A stretch of 64,000 bases of DNA, from the NCBI GenBank assembly GCA_025526995.1, contig JAHLKG010000006.1, forward strand, positions 248,001 through 312,000. The letters run 5' to 3'. How positions within the stretch are numbered: position 1 is the first letter of the stretch; each line of letters begins with the position of its first letter. This DNA is from Powellomyces hirtus (taxonomy: Eukaryota > Chytridiomycota > Chytridiomycetes > Spizellomycetales > Powellomycetaceae). The notes under the pieces are model-generated. The model made no database searches and was not told the DNA's origin. It worked only from the letters and a program-made list of their open reading frames with translations. Of the stretch, positions 11,079 to 19,273 are shown piece after piece. Both the position numbers and the translations under genes were made by a program.

Positions 11079-12419
11079 TCATACTGAGTCGAAATCATCT
11101 GGAATATTGAACTGCTCTGCAAATTGCTGTGGTGGAATGCCGAAGGTTTGCGAGCAGTAGGATTGAAGTGCAAAGATGTTCTCTGTGAATGAAGGAATTC
11201 GCTTCAGAAAGGACGTCGATTGTTCGTGATGTGCATTAGACTGACCTGTCCATCGGTTCACAGCATTTTTCGCCAGGACAATGGCATTTTCTACGAGGTA
11301 TCTGTTGAGATTTTCACTCTCTCCGATCTCAATCAATGATAACATACCCTTGGCCGCCACAAGAACAGGATCAGAGTCTTTGAACATTTCCAACTCGGCT
11401 AGCAAGTTACGGTTGATTGCCTCGGCCTCCTTTAGGCGTTCCATCAAAGCGATCCTCTCTTCCTACAATCAGTCGCGCCTTCAGAAAGCTGGTCCACTAC
11501 GTTTTAAGTTCGTATCGGCATTACCGTCTCTTCTCGCCCATTTTTCCTTTGAGCCAATGCGGAGTCAAGCTCTTGTCTCTTCGCCTTCATCAAGAATATC
11601 CCTTCGTGAGCGTTCGGGTCTTGGGCAGAGTTACATGTGGTACACAGCCATACCTCAACGTTGGCCAGTTCTTCTCCCAATTCCGCAATCCTCCGTTTTC
11701 TCTGCTCACCAATATTGATGATCATTTGCTTCGCTCGATCAGAACGCTAACAATGGTCTTACGTTTTGAACCGCAGTCGATGGGAAGGACCAGTAATAGT
11801 TACTATGGAACGAAAAAGAGCTGATGAGCCTACAAGCCCAAAGTAATCGCATCACACGTGGCATGGATACCTTGTCCCAATCTTTTCAACTGTAACGATG
11901 TTGTCCGACTATTCGAAGGCGTCAGGGGAGTGCTTCTTGAGCCGGGTGCGAAACGCGCCTTACCACCAAGCTGTCGAGCACCTCCTTGATGGATTGCACA
12001 ACTGAATTTGCCGTTTGGTCAGCTCAATAGCTTCAATAACACTATTTGAGAGAGAGAGCATTACCGATGCCTTTTTGTTTGGAAGCTATCTTCTCTATAT
12101 CCTGGAGTGGGAGCGTTGGCGACTAAATATCGTTTACAGCCGGTGGGTCCCAATTTAAAAGTCATACTTTGAGGAGCCAAAAGTCTTTCTGCCATTTCGT
12201 TAAAAATCAACAAGCAAGAAGCGGCTACCGGATCAGCAGGGCAGTAAATATAGAAAATGGTTAGAATCACGCACCGTTTCGTAGAAGAAGTCGGCCAGTC
12301 GCGTCCGTTTCTCTTCGAATGAAATTCCTTTCCGCTTGCTCTTGATTCCAAAGAAGTGAGCCAGCAGTGAGATCAGACTAGCTGTTCCCAGAGGACGTAT
12401 ACTTACCATGCTGGTCAGT
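11079..12419 (-). CDS. MND1: Meiotic nuclear division protein MND1
   Basis: Eleven exons: 12419-12417, 12340-12275, 12122-12065, 12001-11964, 11908-11871, 11802-11763, 11701-11654, 11584-11525, 11462-11348, 11290-11246 and 11182-11079. Together they give 204 residues, the usual MND1 size. Recognisable parts are MSKRKGISFEEKRTRLADFF, LQDIEKIASKQKGI, KEVLDSLV, EKIGTSNYYWSFPS, the coiled coil, ANRWT-like NAVNRWTENIFALQSYC and the end FNIPDDFDSV. MND1 pairs with HOP2 to stimulate DMC1/RAD51 strand exchange in meiosis. The coding part of exon 1 is only the ATG. Yeast MND1 also carries an intron very near its start, so this may be an old position. Most exons are under 70 nt. The gene is divergent from TRMU with 174 bp between start codons. 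Confidence 0.95.
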
Positions 12420-12593
12420 CGGCGTAAATGCAACAAACAAACAAAGATTGCTCTGTGCTCTGCGAGGAATTCGCACGGGGAGAAGAGTAATCTTAATTCA
12501 CCTGACGTAAGCACATGGAACTCTCCGAATTATTCTTTTGTTCGATGTGACTTCCTTCTCCGAAAAACCTTCCCGCCACGGTGGGGGTGAATT

Positions 12594-14020
12594 ATGCTCA
12601 GCCGTTGTGCTCGCCATTTTCCCTCTCGTACCCAACAGGGCCGTTATCAACACGCAGCACGAAGGCACGTCTCAAGTACCGCCTCCCCCGGTGCTGAACA
12701 ACGGAAGCATGTAGTCCTCGGAATGTCTGGGGGAGTGGATTCGTCCGTCTCCGCTCACCTCCTTCTACAACAAAACTACCGCGTTACTGGAGTCTTTATG
12801 CAGAACTGGGATTCCCGCGACGAGAACGGATCATGTCCCTCTGAGAAAGACTGGATAGATGTGCAGAGGGTGTGTTCGCACTTGGGAATTCAATGCTATA
12901 AGGTCGACTACCAGAAGGAATACTGGGTGGGCGTCTTTGACAACTTTCTGGATGCGTACGCGAGAGGCGCAACACCGAACCCTGATGTGGATTGCAACCG
13001 CGTGGTCAAGTTTGGACGGTTTCTTGATCAGTTCATTCGTAAGGACACGGCAAGTCCTGCGTCGTGTGGAGACGGGGATGTGGGTGTGCGAGCCATTTAC
13101 AACACCGCCGACTACATCGCAACCGGCCACTATGCGCGCACCCGCAACTCCCTCCTTCTGCGGCCCACGGATTCGTCCAAGGATCAAACCTACTACCTGT
13201 CCACCATCACGTCGGGCGCCTTGTCGCGCACCCTGTTCCCACTCGGCCATCTTCGGAAAACAGAGGTCAAACAACTTGCGCGTGATATCAACCTCCCATC
13301 GTCCGTCTCAACCAAGCCGGAAAGCATGGGCATCTGCTTTGTTGGAAAACGGCCGTTCAACGCGTTCCTGAATGACTATATCGCGCCGCAACCTGGCCTC
13401 ATACGCTCGATTGAGGACGGAACGGTAATGGGGACACATCAGGGTATTTGGCATTTTACTGTAGGACAAAGAGCCAGAGTTGGGGGTGCAGATGTCAAAT
13501 GGTATGTCGCGCGAACAGATTTGGAGAGCAGTACGGTCTTTATCGCTCCCGGCAGGTAAGATTGTTTTGTTCGCCGCGAGCGCTTCACCAACACGGGATT
13601 TGCGTAATCCATTGATAGAAGAATGGCTATCGCCTTATTTGTTGCAGATCCCATCCGAGTCTGTTTAGAAGCAAGCTTGAAGTGAAAAAGTTTCATTGGA
13701 TAGCTGGATGTGCACCCCCACAATTTGATGAGACTGGAACGCTGCAAATTTTTGCAAAGTATAGATACCGTACCGATGCAGGTATGTATTACCCAAGCGC
13801 TGGAAATCTGCGAGCGTGAATCTCCATCTTACCTCCCACTTGTCCTTCGTCAGTGCCGGCCATTCTCACACGGGCTGCCGACAAAGATGACAAAGATGGA
13901 GGCATAAGCTATGACATCACGTTTCGGGATCCACAGCTCAGCGTTGCTGTCGGACAACATGTTGCGCTATACGACGGCGATGTGTGTCTCGGAGGCGGTG
14001 CCATCGACTCCGTGGCATAG
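12594..14020 (+). CDS. MTU1: Mitochondrial tRNA-specific 2-thiouridylase (TRMU/MTU1/SLM3)
   Basis: Exons 12594-13555, 13648-13781 and 13854-14020, 420 residues. It is an MnmA-family enzyme that makes the 2-thio group on U34 of mitochondrial tRNAs for Lys, Glu and Gln. The PP-loop ATPase motif GMSGGVDSS is at residues 43-51. It is followed by GVFMQNWD, the catalytic-Cys region NPDVDCNRVVKFG, TGHYAR, KDQTYYL, PLGHLRKTEVK and ESMGICFVGKR, which carries the second catalytic Cys. The central and C-terminal beta-barrels end in LYDGDVCLGGGAID. The first 30 residues are Arg-rich and hydroxylated (RRHVSSTAS), fitting a mitochondrial presequence. Most of the protein is one exon, unlike its intron-rich neighbours. 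Confidence 0.96.
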
Positions 14021-14358
14021 ACTGTCCATCCCACACTGTCTGAGAGCGAGGTAGCAACCAGCGGCCGTAACAGGACCACATCTGACAACCAATGTTTTTA
14101 ACCCTCACGTGCTGGATTGACAATTTCTATGGACTTCATCCTGGCTTGCGCTGCCAAAGAATCGAAGTGAGGCAGACTTGTATAGCTGCATACCTATTCA
14201 GCACAATAAATGGCCACGATACGAAGCGGCACGTTTGGCACGTGAGTGCTCAGCCGATGACCCTACCGTATACGTGTAGATGTTACTTAGGCTCTCTGAG
14301 AATAGACTTTTTCTTCTTTCTTCTTCATTCAATCCCTTTACCGTTCACTCCGACTAAC
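14021..14358. other. Intergenic region upstream of small unknown gene
   Basis: 338 bp between TRMU and the next gene on the same strand. A pyrimidine-rich run (ttttcttctttcttcttc, about 14309-14326) lies shortly before the downstream ATG, typical of fungal 5' regions. Nothing else stands out. Confidence 0.4.
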
Positions 14359-14888
14359 ATGACCATTGTACAAATCCGCGCTTCGCCCTACCAGGCTCTC
14401 GTCAGTGTCAGTGCATCACTTGACACCCTTGCAAAACTTTTTCGCCCGGGTGATACCTTAGACGCTGTGGAACTCGGTGCTCTTCCGCGCGGCCAATACT
14501 TCGTGGTCGACCGCTCCTCTCACCGAGATGCTTTACTCTCGGAGGTGCTTGACTATGTAGAGAAAAACGCTTGTAAATTGGTTTCCATCCACTTCGATGG
14601 CGAACAACGCTGCGGGGTATATGTGTTTCAGAGACGCAGCTTCCGCGCAAATTTGAAGTTCACCGATATTGGGTAAGCTGACGTCAAGAAGGTTGGGCAA
14701 AACACAAAAAACTTTCAAGCTGAGGTTACGTCGAATCTTTTCAACGTCCTCTTTGACTAGGGGAAATGGATGAGTATGATCGTCCTGTTGAATCTGTTTG
14801 AGTCGCATGTGTATAGCCTTAATCTTCTTGCAGAATCTTCATGTGTTTACCACAAGAAGCTGGCAGTGTGCTTCGTGGATACATGTAG
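14359..14888 (+). CDS. Hypothetical 122-residue protein
   Basis: Exons 14359-14672 and 14834-14888. I do not recognise this protein. It starts MTIVQIRASPYQALVSV, contains GDTLDAVELGALPRGQYFV and LLSEVLDYVEKNACKLVSI, and reads as a compact alpha/beta protein without membrane segments. The donor GTAAGC at 14673 and a strong acceptor (cttcttgcag) ending at 14833 define the intron; without splicing the frame ends one codon past the donor, at a TAA at 14674-14676. Codon use and base composition match the neighbours. It could be a genuine lineage-specific gene, or the second exon may be wrong. It is convergent with the F-box gene. Confidence 0.5.
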
Positions 14889-15271
14889 TGGCGACCCTCT
14901 TTCCTTGGAGCAAACTTCACACAAGATGTGATCCGACTCCGAAAGTGCTAGTCGTAAGAAACACCTATTGTCATCTGTACTTTGCAATTAAATCCACACT
15001 TCGTGTTGCATATTGGGAATACTCGATTTACATATGGTTTTTGCTTTAAACGTAACTGAGCATATGTACAATTTCTTGCGTTGTTATCTGTTCCACTCTT
15101 CAACTCAAGTACCGAGATGTTTCGTTGCTGATATTGTCGGCTTGATCGCAAGGCCAGGAATCGTAGAATGTGGCGGTGTCCCTTACGAGCTCGCCCTTGA
15201 CTATGTCGGAAGTAGACTTGATGGCAGCCGGGCTCTCTCTCTCCACAATTTCATACGGCTTCATCACAAGT
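14889..15271. other. 3' region of F-box gene with duplicated gene tail
   Basis: No gene assigned. About 15155-15265 contains a diverged copy of the last ~110 bp of the F-box coding region (see the repeat entry). The rest is ordinary AT-richer intergenic sequence. Confidence 0.5.
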
Positions 15272-15385
15272 TTACGTATCGTAGAACGTGACAGTGTCCT
15301 TTACGCTCTTGCCATTGACCGTATGATACCTATCTATGATGGTATCTTGGATTTCTCTCTGCAATTCCATGAAGTCATTTGACTC
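15155..15385. repeat. Imperfect tandem duplication of F-box gene 3' end
   Basis: Two copies of roughly 110 bp, offset by about 119 bp. The inner copy (about 15275-15385) is the end of the F-box coding region, and the outer copy (about 15155-15265) lies just past its stop codon. Shared blocks on the plus strand include atcgtagaa.gtg...gtgtcc.ttacg and GATGG...GG...TCTCTCT.C. On the minus strand the coding copy ends VKDTVTFYDT and the outer copy still reads VRDTATFYDS in an open frame. Many mismatches suggest an old event. Confidence 0.6.
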
Positions 15386-16030
15386 CTCATCAAAGTCAGC
15401 TACTTCCAGACTCTGAGCACCACGAAACGATCTCCGTTGGTCCAGTGCGCCTTTGAATGCGATATCACAGAAACGCTCTGCCCAATGCATTTGGCTCTTG
15501 AAATCAAACAACCTCGAGCACAACTCCTTAATACTGTCATATTGAGATGAGCAGCCATTAAAGTCATCCTTGATCGAACCAACAGGGGTGACGCTAGTGA
15601 CAATGTGGACACGGACAGCCCAAGGGAGCGCATGTTCCAACATTTTGTACTCCAGCTCCGACTCTGAATATTCCACGAAAGGAAGGGTTCGCGCAAAAAA
15701 CGTGGGCAGATCTTGGGGAACTTGTTCCAACGCTGCCGCTGCGCGGTACTGTTCACCGGCAGCCTCCTTCCACGATATAAGATCGGCCAATGTCGCCTCG
15801 TAGTCAGAATAATCAGGTTTCAAGGATTCCACTTTGCCATTCTCGGAGAAGTGGGTAGTGTACCACGTATGTCTGAACGAGGGTGTCCAGAGAAGCGCAC
15901 GGAATCGTTGGGAGCTCTGCACGAGAGACAGCAGGTCGTCGAGAGAATGCACACGGAGAGCAACCTGGAAGAGGATCTCGGCTGGGATGGTCTTTAGCGT
16001 TGCATTGAATACATTGGTTGGTGTTGACAT
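15272..16030 (-). CDS. F-box protein (intronless)
   Basis: Single exon, 252 residues from the ATG at 16030. An in-frame ATG at 16069 would add 13 residues. Residues about 15-48 form an F-box (IPAEILFQVALRVHSLDDLL then VQSSQRFRALLW), the motif that binds SKP1 in SCF ubiquitin ligases. The remaining 200 residues show no LRR, WD40 or Kelch repeats and probably form an all-alpha substrate module that I cannot name. The substrate is therefore unknown. The gene is divergent from AOS1 (177 bp between start codons), placing a ubiquitin-ligase component next to a SUMO-activating subunit; this may be chance. Its 3' end is duplicated downstream. Confidence 0.75.
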   Translation of the reverse strand: MSTPTNVFNATLKTIPAEILFQVALRVHSLDDLLSLVQSSQRFRALLWTPSFRHTWYTTHFSENGKVESLKPDYSDYEATLADLISWKEAAGEQYRAAAALEQVPQDLPTFFARTLPFVEYSESELEYKMLEHALPWAVRVHIVTSVTPVGSIKDDFNGCSSQYDSIKELCSRLFDFKSQMHWAERFCDIAFKGALDQRRSFRGAQSLEVADFDEESNDFMELQREIQDTIIDRYHTVNGKSVKDTVTFYDT

Positions 16031-16207
16031 GACGATGGTTGCTTCTGTTGTCTGGACGGGATCTCGCATGCTGTTTGTTCAACGATCTGGTAAGGGCTGT
16101 TCCCACGCGTGCGCGCATTTTGAACTTGACGTCCAACGTGAATATCGTGGAGACCGTGGCCGGTCTTTCCAAAAACCTTCACTTCTCAACAACAGCAACC
16201 ACGGGAA

Positions 16208-17801
16208 ATGAGCAAGCGAACTCTGGACGACGTATCAACACCCGATTCTCGGGAGGAAGGATCTGCGGGAAAGAAAAGCAAATTGCAGAGAGAAAATGAC
16301 AACAACGACTCCAGACCGGTTTCCACACAAGCCGGACAGGGTCCAACCATAACGAAAGCCGAGGCTGATCTGTACGACAGACAGATTCGACTATGGGGTC
16401 TGGAAGCACAGCAGAGGTGTGGAAGGCAGAGGAGATGGTCATTTCGCACTGGAGCATGTGGACTCTCGATTCTTATTGTGGTCACCTGTTGGCAGAATGC
16501 GTCATGCGAAGATCCTCGTTGCAGGAGTCAGCGGGCTCAGCAACGAGATATGCAAGAACCTTGTTCTGTCAGGGGTTGGGGCAATCACCATCATCAGCGA
16601 TGGAACTGTGGAAATCGTCGACCTTGGAGCCCAGCTTTTTCTGAGGGAGACGGATATCGGCAAAAACGTTTGTTGCAATTGCAGCTGTTCAGCTTTGCTC
16701 TTCTTGACCATTTGTCTGACTAAAGGCGTACTTAAATGTAGAAAGCAGAAGCCATTGCCCCTCGCGTGCAAGCCCTCAACCCGCGGGTTCATGTCGAGGC
16801 GCGGAACACTGCCATTGGCACTCTATCGGATGAATTCTTTGCAGATTTCGCTGTTGTCTGTTTGTGTAATGCGGACCTGAAGGAAATGGTATGGCCCGCA
16901 TGCTAGATCCACCGGTCTCACTTCTGTTTGATGACATCCTTTTGTCTTGGCATCAAAGCTCCGCGTGGACAATATATGTCGGGAGGGTGGCAAAAAGTTC
17001 TATGCGGCAGATACTGCCGGGATGATGGGTTGCATACTGTGTGATCTGAGCACGCACAAGTTCATAGAGTGAGCAGGAACACAATCGATACCGCAGACGG
17101 ACTTGAACTGACTGAATTCTGCAGAACGTCCAAATCGTCAGAGAAGGAAGATGCCGTGACGACCACTACTGAGAAGACGATTTCACATCCGCGAATAGGG
17201 GAGGCCCTGAGAGCAAAATGGGGTGTACCGGATTTGAAAGCCCTGACTCGTCAACAGATGCGAACTCTCAAGAGTGCCTCTGACCCAGTCTACTTTGCTT
17301 TCAATGGTTTGTCCCTTGGCGATCCGGTTTTGTTCGAATGCCTTTCAATCGCTAACAGCTCTACAGTACTGTGGATATTCAGGGAGAAGATGGGCCGATT
17401 GCCTACTGCAGCCGACACGGACCTGAAAGCTCTATTTGCTATGAGAGACACATATATGAATTCGGTGGAATGTGATGCTGCTTACCTTCCTGACGATATG
17501 CTCCGGTTTGTGCAACAAGCTTTTCGACAAGTTGACTTTGAATTGGCTAAGTATGATTCATCCGATTAGATCCTTTGCTCAAACCGCTGGGGCGGAGCTT
17601 TCCGCCGTCTGCGCAATCCTGGGTGGCTTTGCCGCACAGGATATCCTTAAAGTGCTGTCCGGGAAGGACGCGCCTCTGGACAACTATTTTGCCTTTGACG
17701 GCACAGAATTCAGTGGGAAATTGCTGAAATTACCACCACCACCGATAGTCATGGTCACGCCCGCTGCTGCCGCTCCCGTAGAAACGGTCGATCTAGACTG
17801 A
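16208..17801 (+). CDS. AOS1: SUMO-activating enzyme subunit AOS1/SAE1
   Basis: Exons 16208-16416, 16496-16667, 16742-16888, 16959-17068, 17125-17306, 17367-17505 and 17570-17801, 396 residues. The protein is the smaller half of the SUMO E1, partner of UBA2. A disordered basic start precedes YDRQIRLWGLEAQQR, then the ThiF-type nucleotide-binding loop ILVAGVSGLSNEICKNLVLSG, DIGKNKAEAIAPRVQALNP, DTAGMMGCILCD, and the C-terminal RSFAQTAGAELSAVCAILGG and VLSGKDAPLDNYFAFDG. No catalytic Cys domain of UBA2 type is present, as expected. Three of the six introns (starting 16668, 17307, 17506) use the unusual donor GTTTGT. A polyadenylation-like aataaa lies at 17946-17951. Confidence 0.95.
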
Positions 17802-18095
17802 TTAGGTATAGGCTAGTTGAAATTGTGCTTTATCTGATCACGATCAGGCGACTCGCCGCTTCAAAATTTCTAGTGTTATTATCCCCAAAGTGGTGATGAT
17901 AGGGGGTTGCCATTTTCATCGAGGCATGTACAGTGTGTATACAGAAATAAAACTATTTATCGGGATCGGTCCAGACGTGCTTGCAACTTGGCACGCAACA
18001 TACATACGTGAGCTAGATGGTTGGGGAATTTAGTATGCAGTGTGCACAAGTGTCTTCAGAATCCGAGTGCTGACTCGGATGATAATATTACCTTC

Positions 18096-18809
18096 ATGGT
18101 CGCTTCTCGACTTTTGGACCGTGACGGGAAGAAAAGTGCGTCTTCTACTCCGCACTTTGGGCATTTCGATTTGGTATGCGGGACTGTTGGATCCATGATG
18201 AGGTCCGCCCCATCGACCTTCTGCTCACTGAGAAACGCTCAAATGGTTGACCACGCTGACTCTCTCTTGCAGAGTATCAAGGAGTTCCATGGGAACTCTT
18301 GGCCACGCACCGTGCTACTGCAGAGACGATATGTTCGTACACCTGCGTGTGCTCCGCTTCCTCTTCGTGGCTACAGTGTCTGCAACCGAACACCAAGCGT
18401 CGTGTCGCTCTTTCTTCTCGTGGATACAACAGATTGTTGCTGGAAACAGCCGAGGCAAGGGGTTCAGATATACAGCGTCTATTGAAAAGTTCGCAAAAGA
18501 CAATCCGCCCAGTCCCCCAAAGCACGCTCCCTTGTCCTGTCATCTCTTCCCCAATGGTTTCAACTCCCCCATCTCCCCAAACCCTTCGACGTCGATCTGG
18601 CTATAGTGACGAGGGTAAATGTGGACACGAACCATTCTGAGCAGAATCTGAACGATGCCATTGGTCAAGATCCCCCAACAGCAGGCTGATCGATATGAGA
18701 GCAAACAGGAATTGCGAACTGGAACGACTTGTCCGCGAAACGTTTCGCCCATGATGTTCCTTCCAGAAATAGGATGGACGAGCGATCACCTGACCGATTC
18801 CTCACCTGA
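18096..18809 (+). CDS. Candidate gene, unknown function (tentative model)
   Basis: Tentative exons 18096-18135, 18273-18614 and 18709-18809, 160 residues. The central exon keeps a long open frame that looks protein-like (ELLATHRATAETICSYTCVC, CLQPNTKRRVALSSRGYNRL, then a Ser/Pro-rich segment). A clear branch-point plus acceptor (ctgactctctcttgcag) precedes it, and the chosen donor keeps frame. The 3' exon is ambiguous: an acceptor at 18643-18644 would give another ending but needs a 30-nt intron, far shorter than others here. I recognise no domain, and overlapping frames on both strands are also open. It may be a real lineage-specific gene or chance. Confidence 0.3.
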
Positions 18810-19273
18810 TGATCACCTGATACCACATGACTATATTCAGAGAACCAGGAACTCGGCTTCTGGAAACGAAACGCCGTTGGAAACACTTTGATTCCCGCCC
18901 TTTTGCCCTTTGCGCTTGTTGAAAGAAGTTTGTGTTTGACTTGACTGACTGACCTACTTGTGCTGTTCTGTACTGCTAGACGTTGCTTGCTTCAGAAGCC
19001 CCTTGTTACTGTACCTTCCAACTCCCTTTTTGTGCCCTATTATCCTCAACAATATCGTCCGGTGGAGCTTGCTCTGCGCAAAAGACCTTTGTTTTGCTTA
19101 TATACATTCTCCTACCGGTTTTTTTTTTGGGCCCGGAATTCACACTTTGTCAAGTTTCATCGCTGTCAATTGAGAAACGCACGTACGACTTCTTTGACAC
19201 CACAACAAGCGTCACATATCCGGCCAGACATTAGGAGAACCAAGCGGGCTGCTGAAAGACGGTCTGATATATC
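18810..19273. promoter_or_regulatory. 5' region of the 757-residue orphan gene
   Basis: About 460 bp. It is rich in pyrimidine runs and includes a T9 run inside 'ccggttttttttttgggccc' at about 19116-19134. A TATA-like tatata lies at about 19100. The sequence is typical of a fungal promoter and 5' UTR. No other feature was seen. Confidence 0.4.

Noticed and set aside
12831..13274. 147-codon minus-strand frame inside TRMU
   Set aside because: Lies wholly antisense to conserved thiouridylase coding sequence.
15233..15274. Extra F-box exon using the duplicated tail
   Set aside because: Would need an intron of about 41 nt with no pyrimidine tract; treated as a duplicated non-coding remnant.
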